Shown: positions 18,006 through 27,809 of the stretch, in pieces
Layout: each line of letters begins with the position of its first letter
Numbering within the stretch: the first letter of the stretch is position 1
Assembly (NCBI RefSeq): GCF_018599245.1
Contig: NZ_JAHEVJ010000001.1
Coordinates: forward strand, 186,001 to 250,000
Source: Aliiroseovarius lamellibrachiae
GTDB lineage: Bacteria > Pseudomonadota > Alphaproteobacteria > Rhodobacterales > Rhodobacteraceae
Length of the DNA stretch: 64,000 nt
Direction: 5' to 3'
Translations under genes and position numbers: made by a program
Notes under the pieces: generated by a model
The model's input: the letters and a program-made list of their open reading frames with translations, nothing else
Told to the model about the DNA's origin: nothing
The model's database searches: none

Positions 18006-20833
18006 TATGCTTTTGCCCTTTTCGCGCCTTGTTCAATGGCGTCGCGGAGTTTGCGCTCCAGCGTGTTTTGCTTGGATTGGGCGTGGAATTTCAGCCCAAA
18101 CATGTCTTTCACGTAAAACGTATCTACCACCTGCTCGCCAAAGGTCGCGATCACCGCCGAGGCGATGTAAACATTGGCGTCGGCCAGGGTGCGCGTGAGG
18201 TCATACAAAAGGCCGGGACGGTCGCGGGTGTCGACCTCGATGATCGTGTAAATCTCCGACCCTTCGTTGTCCAATGTGATGGTGGTGGGCACCTTAAAGG
18301 CACGTTCGCGTTTCTTGATTTTGTCGCGGTTCGCCATCGCTTCGCGCGCCACAACCTCGCCCTTCAGGATCTTGTGGATCATCTGGGTCAGGCGCTTTTG
18401 TTTGCTGGCGTCATAGGGGTTGCCATCGGCGTCTTGCACCCAGAAACAGGCCGTCGCATAGCCGTCTTTTGACGTATAGGTGCGGGCATCCACAATGTTG
18501 GCCCCCACCAGCGTCAACGCGCCCGCAAGACGCGAAAAGATACCCGGATGATCGGCCATCACCACATAGGCGCGGGTCACATCGCGGTCTTCGTCGCGCA
18601 CAAGTTCAATGCGTACTTCGTCGTCTTCAATACCATGTAGCAAATGGGCAAATGTCATATGCGCGCTGACGTGAAGCCCTTGCCAATAAGCGTCATAATG
18701 GCGTTTGGTTTCCGCCTTCAACGCCTTTGCAGACCAATCCGGAAGCGCCCCGCGCAGGGCTTTTTTCGCCTCGGCCCCACGGTACTCACGGTTAAGCTCT
18801 TCTGTCCCGTTTTCCAGCACCCTTGCGGTTTGGTTGTAAAGCGTGCGGATCAGGGTGGCTTTCCAATTGTTCCATGTGTCCGGGCCAACGCCGCGAATGT
18901 CACAGACCGTCAGAACCGTCAGCAAATCAAGCCGCCGTTGCGAGCGCACAGCCTTGGCAAAATCCCGCACCGTGCGCGGGTCGGCAATGTCGCGTTTCTG
19001 CGCCATATCCGACATCAAAAGATGATAACGCACCAGCCATTCTACGGTTTCGCATTCCTTGCTCGTTAGCCCAAGGCGGGGGGCCACTTTGCGGGCAATT
19101 TGCGCCCCCAGAATGGAATGATCCTGCGGGCGGCCTTTGCCAATATCATGCAACAGCATCGCCACCATCAACGTCTTGCGGTTGATGCCTTTGTCGAGGA
19201 TTTCTGAACTTATCGGCAGCTCTACATCCAGTTCGTGGCGTTCAATCTGGGTGAAATTTGAAATCACCTGAATGGTGTGCTCATCGACCGTATAGGCGTG
19301 ATACATATTGAACTGCATCATCGCCACAATCGGTTCAAATTCAGGGATGAACGCGGCCAAGACGCCAAGTTCATTCATGCGTCTAAGCGCGCGTTCCGGG
19401 TTGCCGTGTTTCAGCAAAAGCCCAAGGAAAATCCGTGTCGCTTCTTTGTCGCGCCGCATCGCATCATCAATCAGATGCAGGTTGGCCGAAACCAGCCGCA
19501 TCGCGTCGGGATGGATCAACATACCCGTGCGCAACCCCTCTTCAAAAACACGCAGAAGATTCAGCTTGTCGGCAAGGAATTTGCCCTCATTGGCGATGGT
19601 CAGGCGGCCATGTTTGATGGCAAATCCGGGTTTGACCTTTTTGCGCCGCTTAAACAGCCGGAACAGGGCCGGTTCTTGTTTCAGGTGCTGGGCCTCAAGG
19701 GCGGTCAAAAAAATCCGGGTCAGTTCACCCACTTGGGTGGCGTGACGGAAATAGGCCTGCATGAAATGCTCAACCCCGCGCCGGCCGCCTTTGTCGACAA
19801 ACCCCAGCCGGTCCGCAACCTCGACCTGTAGGTCAAAGGTCAGCTGCTCTGTAGGGCGATTGGTGATCAGGTGCATTTGACAGCGCACCGCCCACAGAAA
19901 TTCTTCGGCGCGACGGAATGTGTCGAATTCGTCTTTTGTGAAAAGATCCAGCCGGGCCAGATCAGCGGTGCGCAACACCCAATGTTGATATTTTGCCACC
20001 CAAAACAGGGTTTGAAGATCGCGCAGCCCGCCCTTGCCCTCTTTCACATTGGGTTCCACCATGTAACGCTGACCGCCTTGTTTTTTATGGCGCGCGTCCC
20101 GTTCAGCCAGCTTGGCCTCAATGAATTCGGGCAGGGTGGATTTGAAAAGATCGTGCCACATCCGGTCCACAAGTTCTTCCGCCAGCGCTTCGTCGCCACA
20201 AACGGCGCGCTGCTCCAAAAGGGCGGTGCGGATGGTGAAGTCCTCGCGACCCAAGCGCAGGCAATCGTCAATTGTGCGGGCGGAATGGCCCACCTTCAGG
20301 CGCAGATCCCACAGCATATAAAGCATGCTTTCGATCACGCTTTCGGCCCAGGGGGTGACTTTGTAAGGCGTCAGAAACAGCAGATCCACGTCAGATTGCG
20401 GCGCCATTTCCGCGCGCCCATACCCGCCCACGGCACAGACCGCGATACGCTCGGCTGTGGTGGGGTTGTTGATCGGGTGCAGGATTTTCGTGGCCAGCTG
20501 ATAGACGGTTTGCACGATGCCGTCGGTTAAATACGCATAGGCCGCAGTGGCGCGGTAGGCGGCAAGCGGTGTTTGGGACAGCGCATCCGCAATGGCCGTA
20601 CGCCCGGCTTTCATCGCCACGCGCAGGGTCGCAACACAGGCTTTACGCCGCGCCGCATCGTCTTTGGCATCCTCAAGCAAGGGCGCCAGATCAGACCAAA
20701 CGGCAGCCGCATCAAAGATCGCGGCTGCCGGGCAGATTAAACCATCTACCGGTTCTGGAAATTGAGGGTGCGGATCAGAAGCCAGCACCTGAGAAGCTTC
20801 TTGGGGCAGGGTCGATGACAAGGACTTGACCAT
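18005..20833 (-). CDS. glnD: [Protein-PII] uridylyltransferase / uridylyl-removing enzyme
   Basis: About 942 residues. GlnD senses glutamine and adds or removes UMP on PII proteins, controlling nitrogen assimilation. The nucleotidyltransferase active site is VGGYGRAEMAPQSDVDLLFL, the HD hydrolase domain has MLLHDIGKGRPQDH near the middle, and two ACT domains close the protein (ADHPGIFSRLAGAL and DTRDRPGLLYDLTRTLAD). The start is uncertain: ATG 20833 overlaps the preceding gene by 59 bases and lacks a good ribosome site; GTG 20788 would give 927 residues and a 14-base overlap. Confidence 0.94.
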   Translation of the reverse strand: MVKSLSSTLPQEASQVLASDPHPQFPEPVDGLICPAAAIFDAAAVWSDLAPLLEDAKDDAARRKACVATLRVAMKAGRTAIADALSQTPLAAYRATAAYAYLTDGIVQTVYQLATKILHPINNPTTAERIAVCAVGGYGRAEMAPQSDVDLLFLTPYKVTPWAESVIESMLYMLWDLRLKVGHSARTIDDCLRLGREDFTIRTALLEQRAVCGDEALAEELVDRMWHDLFKSTLPEFIEAKLAERDARHKKQGGQRYMVEPNVKEGKGGLRDLQTLFWVAKYQHWVLRTADLARLDLFTKDEFDTFRRAEEFLWAVRCQMHLITNRPTEQLTFDLQVEVADRLGFVDKGGRRGVEHFMQAYFRHATQVGELTRIFLTALEAQHLKQEPALFRLFKRRKKVKPGFAIKHGRLTIANEGKFLADKLNLLRVFEEGLRTGMLIHPDAMRLVSANLHLIDDAMRRDKEATRIFLGLLLKHGNPERALRRMNELGVLAAFIPEFEPIVAMMQFNMYHAYTVDEHTIQVISNFTQIERHELDVELPISSEILDKGINRKTLMVAMLLHDIGKGRPQDHSILGAQIARKVAPRLGLTSKECETVEWLVRYHLLMSDMAQKRDIADPRTVRDFAKAVRSQRRLDLLTVLTVCDIRGVGPDTWNNWKATLIRTLYNQTARVLENGTEELNREYRGAEAKKALRGALPDWSAKALKAETKRHYDAYWQGLHVSAHMTFAHLLHGIEDDEVRIELVRDEDRDVTRAYVVMADHPGIFSRLAGALTLVGANIVDARTYTSKDGYATACFWVQDADGNPYDASKQKRLTQMIHKILKGEVVAREAMANRDKIKKRERAFKVPTTITLDNEGSEIYTIIEVDTRDRPGLLYDLTRTLADANVYIASAVIATFGEQVVDTFYVKDMFGLKFHAQSKQNTLERKLRDAIEQGAKRAKA

Positions 20834-21941
20834 TCTGAATTTGGGCAACCGCAAGGCCGCGTTCGTTTGTACCATCGCCGCGCAGGCGGAAGATGCCGTT
20901 GACGCCCGCAAAACCCTGCGCGCCGGTCAGCGCGTTTGTGCTCAGGGCGTTGCCCGATTTCGCAAGGGCCCCAATCGCGGCAATCCCATCATAGGCAAGA
21001 CCGGCAATCGGGTGGGGCGGGGCGCCGTAACGGGCCTCATACCGGCTACGGAATTGCGCACTCAGCGCAGGGTCCGGAATGGCGAACCAACCGTTTTGCA
21101 AGCCGGGCAGTGACACGGCGTTTGCGGGGATGTCCCAACGCTGTAAGCCGATGAATTGTGTGGTCGCCGGGTCAACGCCGTTTTCAGGCAAAAGACCGGC
21201 CAGGAACGGCAAGGCGCCAGAGGTGCCCGAGGTCAGGAACACCGATTGCGCACCAGAGCTTTTGACCTGACCGCTGATCGCCGGGATTGCGTTCACAATG
21301 CCGTTTTGCGACAATTCAAACCCGCTGACGCCCGCCAATGTGGCACCCGAGCTTGCGATGGCTTTCTGAATTGCGTCCCGACCCGCAGTTTCCGATCCGT
21401 CGTTGCCATGAACAACCATGATCCGGCCTTTGCCTTGGCTCTTGGCATAGCGCACCAGCCGTTTGGCGGTGTTTTCAAAGGTGTTGCCCAGCACAAAGAC
21501 GTTGCCGCCCGCGATGGTGGTGTTGTTTGAAAAGCTCAGCACATTCACGTTGCGGCTTGCCACCGCAAGCCCGGCCGCATTTGCGTTTTTCGCAAACACC
21601 GGCCCAAGAATGATTTTCGCCCCGCCCTGTACCGCCTCAACCGCCATACGAGCGGCTTGGTTTGGGTCGCCCGCGGTGTTGTAAACCTTCAGGTCGATCT
21701 TCACGTCAGACAGTTCCGACATGGCCAACCGTGCGGCATTTTCCAGCGATGTCGCCAAAAGCGCGTCAGTGGCAGAGCCTGACCCACCGGGCACCAAAAG
21801 CGCCACGGGAATCGGTTTGCCCGGCTTAATGTTTTGCCCAACCGAAGAGGTTTGCGGGTTACAAGCTGATAGAAAAATTAAAGATGCAATTGAAAACACG
21901 GCGACCGCTGTCTTGCGGGCGCCCTGGAAAACGGCGAACAT
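20775..21941 (-). CDS. LpoA-like / periplasmic-binding-fold lipoprotein (penicillin-binding protein activator family)
   Basis: 388 residues with a lipoprotein signal peptide ending in the lipobox LSAC (FSIASLIFLSACNP), so it should be lipid-anchored. The rest has the type I periplasmic-binding fold of leucine/amide-binding proteins (IPVALLVPGGSGS..., KIILGPVFAKNANAAG, VVHGNDGSETAGRDAI). Alphaproteobacterial proteins of this kind are annotated as penicillin-binding protein activators by similarity to LpoA. Its position directly before glnD-murJ fits an envelope role. The ATG at 21941 is preferred because it places the signal peptide at the N-terminus. Divergent from rsmI. Confidence 0.82.
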   Translation of the reverse strand: MFAVFQGARKTAVAVFSIASLIFLSACNPQTSSVGQNIKPGKPIPVALLVPGGSGSATDALLATSLENAARLAMSELSDVKIDLKVYNTAGDPNQAARMAVEAVQGGAKIILGPVFAKNANAAGLAVASRNVNVLSFSNNTTIAGGNVFVLGNTFENTAKRLVRYAKSQGKGRIMVVHGNDGSETAGRDAIQKAIASSGATLAGVSGFELSQNGIVNAIPAISGQVKSSGAQSVFLTSGTSGALPFLAGLLPENGVDPATTQFIGLQRWDIPANAVSLPGLQNGWFAIPDPALSAQFRSRYEARYGAPPHPIAGLAYDGIAAIGALAKSGNALSTNALTGAQGFAGVNGIFRLRGDGTNERGLAVAQIQNGQVLVIDPAPRSFSGAGF

Positions 21942-22011
21942 GAACCATCCCCTCTCGGATAAAAGGGTGGTAAACCCACCCGACGCAGACTGCGCTATAA
22001 TAATCAACCAC

Positions 22012-22884
22012 ATGAATAGGTCTAGTGTGAAACCCGAAAACTCTCCCCTAGACGCCGGGCTTTATCTGGTGGCGACACCGATTGGCAACGCGCGAGACAT
22101 TACGCTTAGGGCGTTGGATATTCTTGCATCAGCGGATGTGATTGCGGCTGAAGACACAAGAACCGCCCGGAAACTCATGGATATTCACGGGGTGCCAGTG
22201 GCGGGGCGCAAGATGATCGCCTATCACGATCACTCGGGGCAAAATGGCCGTGATGGGATCTGTAAATTGATCGCGGATGGGCGGTCCGTTGCTTACGTGA
22301 GCGAGGCGGGAACCCCTTTGGTAGCTGATCCGGGCTATGCTTTGGCGCGCGATGTCTCGGCCATGGGCGAGGTTGTGACCGCCGCCCCCGGCGCCTCTGC
22401 AGTGCTGACCGCGCTGAGCCTGTCCTCATTGCCATCCGACCGGTTTATGTTTGCCGGTTTTGCCCCGCCGGGCAAAGGACAGCGTAAAACGTGGCTCGAG
22501 GGGATTTTAGCCGTTGATGCAACGCTTGTGCTTTACGAAAGCCCGAAACGCATTAACCGGCTGTTAGCTGAGATATGTTCCCTTAACGCTGGAACACGCC
22601 CTGCAGCAATTTGCCGAGAACTGACCAAACGATTCGAAGAAGTCATGCGCGGATCTGTTCAAGAGCTGGCCCAACAGCTGGACGAGCGCAGTGTGAAGGG
22701 CGAAATTGTATTGGTGATTGGCTATCAGGCGACCGAAATATCTGAGGACACGATGGACGACGCACTTAGAAAAGCGATGTTGGACATGTCCAAAAAAGAT
22801 GCGGTGGCTTTTGTGGCTGAAGCTTTGGGTCTGCCGCGCCGAAAGGTGTATCAGGCGGCCTTGGAATTGGAGAAAGACCCATGA
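22012..22884 (+). CDS. rsmI: 16S rRNA C1402 2'-O-methyltransferase RsmI
   Basis: 290 residues of the tetrapyrrole-methylase-like fold. GLYLVATPIGNARDITLRAL at the start, AAEDTRTARKL, YHDHS and VSEAGTPLVADPGY are unmistakable RsmI landmarks; it uses S-adenosylmethionine to methylate the ribose of C1402 in the ribosomal P site. The ATG at 22012 is followed by NRSSVKPENS; the frame is open further upstream but overlaps the divergent lipoprotein gene. Overlaps yraN by ATGA. Confidence 0.95.
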   Translation: MNRSSVKPENSPLDAGLYLVATPIGNARDITLRALDILASADVIAAEDTRTARKLMDIHGVPVAGRKMIAYHDHSGQNGRDGICKLIADGRSVAYVSEAGTPLVADPGYALARDVSAMGEVVTAAPGASAVLTALSLSSLPSDRFMFAGFAPPGKGQRKTWLEGILAVDATLVLYESPKRINRLLAEICSLNAGTRPAAICRELTKRFEEVMRGSVQELAQQLDERSVKGEIVLVIGYQATEISEDTMDDALRKAMLDMSKKDAVAFVAEALGLPRRKVYQAALELEKDP

Positions 22885-23237
22885 CGGGACTGACGTCTTA
22901 CCTTGCAGGCCTTGCGGCGGAAGAGTCTGTTGAGGCAGAGTATCACCGCAATGGGCATGACATTGCCGCGCGCAGGTGGCGTGGCAGCCGGGGTGAGATT
23001 GATATCGTTGCCAAAGATGGCGATGGCTTCATTTTTGTTGAGGTCAAGAAATCCCGCAGCTTTGCACGCGCCGCCGAACGGGTGTCACGCCGACAGATGC
23101 ATCGAATTTTTGGGGCCGCCAGTGAATTTATGGCCAAACAACCCAAGGGTCTTTTGACCCCCGCCCGGTTTGATGTCGCGCTTGTGAACGCCTTGGGAGA
23201 ACGAAAAATCATCAAGAACGCCTTCGCCCACTGTTAG
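22881..23237 (+). CDS. yraN: YraN family (UPF0102) endonuclease-fold protein
   Basis: 118 residues with the UPF0102 pattern: RGSRGEIDIVAKDGDG followed by FIFVEVKKS, the GEID...VEVK motif of the restriction-endonuclease-like fold. Function is not settled in the family; linkage to rsmI is widespread and suggests an RNA or DNA processing role. Translationally coupled to rsmI. Confidence 0.9.
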   Translation: MTGLTSYLAGLAAEESVEAEYHRNGHDIAARRWRGSRGEIDIVAKDGDGFIFVEVKKSRSFARAAERVSRRQMHRIFGAASEFMAKQPKGLLTPARFDVALVNALGERKIIKNAFAHC

Positions 23238-23307
23238 CCCCATTGCGCTTGGCCCCATCGTGTTCCATGTAAGTAGAAAGGAACAGGAGCCTGCGTAGGA
23301 GCGTGCC

Positions 23308-24249
23308 ATGTCGTTGAAAGTCGCCTTTCAAATGGACCCCATCGAACGGGTCGATATTGATGCTGACAGTAGCTTTCGCATTGCGGAAGAAGCCCAGAAA
23401 CGTGGGCATGAGCTGTTTGTCTATACGCCCGATCATCTGAGTTTTCGCGAGGGCAAAGTGATGGCGCGCGGCAATCGCGTCACCCTGCGTCGGGAATATG
23501 GCAATCACGTCACGATGGGCGAGATCGAAGATATCGACTTGGCCGATTGGGATGTTGTCTGGCTGCGCCAGGATCCTCCGTTTGATATGGGCTACATCAC
23601 CTCGACCCATCTGTTGGACATGGTTCACCCGGACACACTTGTCGTGAATGATCCGTTTTGGGTGCGCAATTACCCTGAAAAACTGCTGGTTCTTAAGTTT
23701 GCCGATCTCACGCCTCCAACCATGATTGCCCGTGATTATGAGACGTTAAAAAGCTTCAAAGACACCCACGGTGACATCATTCTGAAACCGCTGTATGGCA
23801 ATGGCGGTGCTGGTGTGTTCCGGTTGGATGAAGGGGATCGCAACCTTGCTTCGCTGCATGAGCTGTTTGTGGGCATCAACAACGAGCCTCTTATTGCGCA
23901 AAAATTCCTGCCGGATGTCTCAAACGGCGACAAGCGGATCATTTTGGTCGATGGCGAACCTGTGGGCGCAATCAACCGTGTGCCCGCCGCCGGTGAAACC
24001 CGTTCCAACATGCATGTGGGCGGGCGCCCCGAAAAAATTGGCCTGACCGAACGCGACCTGGAAATCTGCGCCGCAATTGGTCCGCTTTTGCGCGAAAAAG
24101 GTCAGATTTTTGTAGGGATCGATGTGATTGGCGATTACCTCACCGAGATTAACGTGACCTCGCCCACCGGCATTCAGGAACTCGAACGCTTTGATGGCAC
24201 CAACACCGCCGAAAAGATTTGGGAAGCGATTGAGCGCCGGGTCGGGTAA
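23308..24249 (+). CDS. gshB: Glutathione synthetase
   Basis: 313 residues, the usual length. It adds glycine to gamma-glutamylcysteine using ATP. ATP-grasp landmarks are [34 protein letters not shown] and the C-terminal [20 protein letters not shown]-type ribosome site lies before the ATG. Separated from yraN by 70 bases, same strand. Confidence 0.96.
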   Translation: MSLKVAFQMDPIERVDIDADSSFRIAEEAQKRGHELFVYTPDHLSFREGKVMARGNRVTLRREYGNHVTMGEIEDIDLADWDVVWLRQDPPFDMGYITSTHLLDMVHPDTLVVNDPFWVRNYPEKLLVLKFADLTPPTMIARDYETLKSFKDTHGDIILKPLYGNGGAGVFRLDEGDRNLASLHELFVGINNEPLIAQKFLPDVSNGDKRIILVDGEPVGAINRVPAAGETRSNMHVGGRPEKIGLTERDLEICAAIGPLLREKGQIFVGIDVIGDYLTEINVTSPTGIQELERFDGTNTAEKIWEAIERRVG

Positions 24250-24255
24250 CACGTC

Positions 24256-25185
24256 ATGAGCCGTCAATTAAAATGGTTAAACCGCTTGTCTCGCCTTGCG
24301 GTGAAACCATTTTTGCGGCGCATGTCAGGACCAAAATGGGCGCGCATCCAGCTCGACTGGGGCGCGCGTCTTTTGTTTCATCCGCCGCCACAAACCGTGG
24401 CTGTGTGGAAAGAAACAGGTGGGGTGCCATGCCTGTTTGTCACCAATCGCGCAAAAACACATTCCCCGCGTCCGGGGGCTGTGATGCTTTACATTCATGG
24501 CGGTGGGTATGTGGCCGGATCGCCCAAAACGCACAAGCATTTGCTTGCGCGATTGGCGCGGTTGACCCAGCTTGAGGTTTGCGCACCCGACTATCGCAAA
24601 GCCCCAGAGCACCCTTTTCCCGCCGCCTTTGAGGATACGCTTGCCGCCTATAAAGGGCTTTTTGTGCATGGGTATCGGCCCGAAAATATCGTGATTGGCG
24701 GGGACAGCGCAGGTGGTGGGTTGGCGCTGGCCTTGCTTGCGCATCTCAATACGCAGGGCGTTGTGCCCAAAGCGGTTTTCGCATTTTCACCGTTTACAGA
24801 TGCAACATTTTCGGGCGCTTCTCTGGTGCGAAATACGGATCTTGACCCAATGCTTCCACCAGAGCGGCAAGACTTGATCACCGATTGGTATCTGGCCGGA
24901 AATCCCCCCGCTGACCCCAGAGTTTCGCCGATCTTCGCGCCATGGACATCCCCCTTGCCACCGGTGTTTTTGCAGGCGTCTGAGCATGAGATTTTGACCG
25001 ACGACAGCGTGCGTATGGCCGAGGTGCTGCGCGCCGCAGGGGGTCACGTCACGCTCGATATTTGGCCGGATGTGCCGCATGTTTGGGTCTTTTTCACGCG
25101 GGTCTTACCCGAGGCAAAAGAGGCGCTTGGGCGGGTGGCGAAATTTGTGAACGATCAATTTGTTGAGCCGATCGACAAACGATAA
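24256..25185 (+). CDS. Alpha/beta hydrolase of the hormone-sensitive-lipase family
   Basis: 309 residues. The HGGGYVAGS oxyanion motif (near residue 80) and the GGDSAGGGLAL nucleophile elbow define the HSL/esterase IV family; the acid is probably in ASEHEILTDD and the histidine in WPDVPHVWVFF. Substrate unknown; such enzymes act on short acyl esters. Six bases after gshB, so probably co-transcribed. Its 3' end overlaps the convergent comM by 31 bases. Confidence 0.88.
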   Translation: MSRQLKWLNRLSRLAVKPFLRRMSGPKWARIQLDWGARLLFHPPPQTVAVWKETGGVPCLFVTNRAKTHSPRPGAVMLYIHGGGYVAGSPKTHKHLLARLARLTQLEVCAPDYRKAPEHPFPAAFEDTLAAYKGLFVHGYRPENIVIGGDSAGGGLALALLAHLNTQGVVPKAVFAFSPFTDATFSGASLVRNTDLDPMLPPERQDLITDWYLAGNPPADPRVSPIFAPWTSPLPPVFLQASEHEILTDDSVRMAEVLRAAGGHVTLDIWPDVPHVWVFFTRVLPEAKEALGRVAKFVNDQFVEPIDKR

Positions 25186-26669
25186 CTCGCCGCCTCCGCC
25201 ACATGGTGGCGGGCGACGTTTTCAGCCCCTTCAAGGTCCGCAATTGTCCGCGCCACGCGCAAAATGCGGTGGTATCCCCGCGCGGACAGGCCAAATTGAT
25301 CGGCGGCTTTCACCAAAAGCGCGCGGCCTTGGTCGTCTGGGGTGGCCACCTCGGTGAGCAAATCGCCTTCGATATCCGCATTCACCCGGACATTCTCAAT
25401 GTCTTGGTACCGCTCTGTTTGGCGCGTGCGGGCTTGGGCCACACGGGCGGCAACCTCGGCTGATCCTTCGCTGTCGGGGGGGAGATCCAGATCGCGCATT
25501 TCCACGCGCGGGACGTCCACACGCAAATCAAAGCGGTCTAAAAGCGGGCCGGACAAGCGACCTAGATAGCTGTCGCCACATCCCGGCGCGCGCGGGCAGG
25601 CCAAATTGGCATCGCCAAGATGCCCACATTTACAAGGGTTTGCGGCGGCGATCAGCAGGAATTTACAGGGATAACTGACATGGGCATTGGCGCGCGCCAC
25701 CATCACTTCGCCGGTTTCAATCGGTTGGCGCAGGGTTTCCAGCGTTTGGCGATTAAATTCCGGCAGCTCATCCATAAAGAGCACGCCGTTATGGGCAAGG
25801 CTCACCTCGCCGGGGCGGGCGTTGCGGCCCCCGCCGACGATGGCGGCCATGGATGCGGTGTGATGCGGTTCACGAAACGGGCGGGTGCGGGAAATGCCGC
25901 CTTCTTGCAACACGCCCGCCAGCGATTGCACCATTGAGGTTTCCAACGCTTCGGTGGGGCTAAGCGGCGGCAGGATCGATGGCAGACGAGCGGCCAACAT
26001 CGATTTCCCCGACCCCGGACTGCCAATCATCAACATGTGATGGCGCCCTGCTGCGGCGATTTCCAAGGCCCGTTTGGCGCGCGCCTGTCCGCGCACATCG
26101 CGCAGATCTTTGGCAAATCCCGGCGCGTTGATGGTGCCGGGATCGGCGGGGGGCAGCGGCGATTGGCCAGTGAAATGTTGGATCACAGCAGAAAGCGTGG
26201 CGGGGGCCAAAACGCGGGCGGCTTCGACCCAAGCGGCCTCGGGACCACAGGCGCGCGGGCAAATCAGGGCGCGGTCATCATCCGCGGCGGCGATGGCGGC
26301 GGGGAGTGCGCCAATGACCGGCAAAAGGGTCCCATCAAGGGAGAGTTCGCCCAAGGAAATCGCCCCGGCCACCTCGTCTTTTGGCAGGATGTCGATGGCC
26401 GCCAAAAGTGCGAGTGCGATGGGCAGGTCGAAATGAGAGCCCACTTTGGGCAGGTCAGCGGGCGACAGATTGATGGTGACTTTTTGGGCAGGCAAGGCGA
26501 TGGACAGGGCCGCGAGGGCGGCGCGCACACGCTCTTTGGCCTCAGAGACGGCCTTGTCGGGCAGGCCAACGATGGAAAAGCCGGGCAGACCGGGGGTCAG
26601 CGCGCATTGCACCTCAACGGGCCGGGCGCGGATGCCTTCGAAGGCGACGGTATAGGCGTGGGCCACCAT
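25155..26669 (-). CDS. comM: YifB/ComM family Mg-chelatase-like AAA+ ATPase
   Basis: 504 residues. Order of domains: N-terminal Lon-protease-like part (FSIVGLPDKAVSEAKERVRAAL), AAA+ core with Walker A IGSPGSGKSMLA and Walker B VLFMDELPEF, a CKCGHLGD zinc-type loop, and a C-terminal helical domain. ComM acts as a hexameric helicase promoting branch migration during natural transformation in Vibrio and related bacteria. The ATG at 26669 begins the conserved MVAHAYTVAFEG; the upstream frame extension is not conserved-looking. Confidence 0.92.
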   Translation of the reverse strand: MVAHAYTVAFEGIRARPVEVQCALTPGLPGFSIVGLPDKAVSEAKERVRAALAALSIALPAQKVTINLSPADLPKVGSHFDLPIALALLAAIDILPKDEVAGAISLGELSLDGTLLPVIGALPAAIAAADDDRALICPRACGPEAAWVEAARVLAPATLSAVIQHFTGQSPLPPADPGTINAPGFAKDLRDVRGQARAKRALEIAAAGRHHMLMIGSPGSGKSMLAARLPSILPPLSPTEALETSMVQSLAGVLQEGGISRTRPFREPHHTASMAAIVGGGRNARPGEVSLAHNGVLFMDELPEFNRQTLETLRQPIETGEVMVARANAHVSYPCKFLLIAAANPCKCGHLGDANLACPRAPGCGDSYLGRLSGPLLDRFDLRVDVPRVEMRDLDLPPDSEGSAEVAARVAQARTRQTERYQDIENVRVNADIEGDLLTEVATPDDQGRALLVKAADQFGLSARGYHRILRVARTIADLEGAENVARHHVAEAASYRLSIGSTN

Positions 26670-26800
26670 GATCTTCTCCAACCCGATTGGACCCCAACTG
26701 GGTCGAAAGGAGGTTAGGGTAATCTTGGTGAAGAAATGGTTAACGCACGATAATGTGGCGAGAGAGACCCGTGAGAGAGCGTGGTGGAGGGGGTGAAAAG

Positions 26801-26873
26801 GGCGTTGCCCTCTTGGCCCCGGCGGTGCCGGGACCAATTCACCCAGGATATTTTTGGCAAGAAAAAAGCAGGA
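26801..26873 (+). repeat. 3'-end intergenic element with hairpins (copy 3)
   Basis: Plus-strand order: GGGCGTTGCCC-type small hairpin, a CCCGGC/GCCGGG hairpin, CACCCAGGATATTTTTGGCA and then AGAAAAAAG. The same order appears at 34947-35010 and, on the minus strand, at 37121-37184. Unlike the others, this copy is not directly behind a gene reading the same way: it faces the 3' end of the GST gene. Confidence 0.55.
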
Positions 26874-27752
26874 TCAATTGGTTGAGGCGGTGACCATTTT
26901 CATAAACGCGGGCCAGGCTTCGGGGTCATTCACGGTTTTGTCGCGGCAGGTTGGGTTGCAAAAGCCCCAGATCTTGCCGTCCATCGCCAGATAATCGGTG
27001 ACGGGGTCGCCGGAATAGGGGCAGGTGTGGTTGACCGAGGGGCCTTGCGCGGGGTGCGCCGCGCGGGGTGTTGGGCCGGGCCATGGGCCAAGCGGGCGGC
27101 CTTCGATGTAAGGCACGGGATCATAGGTGATCGTCAGCCCAAGGGCACGCCAGCGGCGAAAGGCGGGGTCATTCAGCTGCGTGTCGATATAGGCCTGAGT
27201 GGTGTCATTCACGTCCAGCCCAAAACCTGCAAGCCGGGCGGCAATCGGCGCGTAAAACACATCGGCAAGCGAGTAGGTGCCAAAGAGCCACGGGCCGTCT
27301 GTGCCGTGTTCAGCGCGTGCGCGTGCCCACAGGTCTTCGATCCGGGCCACGTCGGCGAGTACTGCGTCTGAGGGGGTGAAATCCTGAACCACGCCCAAAA
27401 GCTGCATCGGGCAATCCCCGCGTAACGCGTTGAAACCAGAGTGCATTTCGGAGGTCATCCAGCGCGCCATCGCGCGTGCGGCGGGGTCTGTGGGCCAGAG
27501 GTCCGCCTCTGGGTGGCGTTCGGCCAAAGTCTCGCCCATCGCCAAACTGTCCCCCACGACCACCCCGTCTGGGGTGCGCATCACGGGCACCAAACGTGCC
27601 GGGGCCAGCGGGGCCAAATCCTGTGCCATAGTGCCGGAATACAGGCCCACAAGGGTGGTGTTCACTGGGATGTCAAAGTTTACAAACATCAGCCAGCCCC
27701 GCAAGGACCAGCTCGAGAATGTGCGATCGCCGATATATAGGTCATAAGTCAT
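26874..27752 (-). CDS. Glutathione S-transferase-like protein with C-terminal Cys-rich metal-binding tail
   Basis: 292 residues. The N-terminal thioredoxin-fold half (LYIGDRTFSSWSLRGWLMF ... LVPVMRTPDG ... DSLAMGETLAERHPEADLWP) and an all-helical C-terminal half match the GST superfamily. From about residue 240 a tail adds CPYSGDPVTDYLAMDG and GFCNPTCRDK, giving Cys-x and FC-x3-C pairs like YHS/TRASH-type metal-binding modules. The combination is unusual; the tail could bind zinc or copper. Substrate unknown. Confidence 0.85.
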   Translation of the reverse strand: MTYDLYIGDRTFSSWSLRGWLMFVNFDIPVNTTLVGLYSGTMAQDLAPLAPARLVPVMRTPDGVVVGDSLAMGETLAERHPEADLWPTDPAARAMARWMTSEMHSGFNALRGDCPMQLLGVVQDFTPSDAVLADVARIEDLWARARAEHGTDGPWLFGTYSLADVFYAPIAARLAGFGLDVNDTTQAYIDTQLNDPAFRRWRALGLTITYDPVPYIEGRPLGPWPGPTPRAAHPAQGPSVNHTCPYSGDPVTDYLAMDGKIWGFCNPTCRDKTVNDPEAWPAFMKMVTASTN

Positions 27753-27809
27753 AGGGGCATGTTACGGCGCAATTCGGGTCACGCAAATGTTGATTTGTGA
27801 CGGGGGCCA

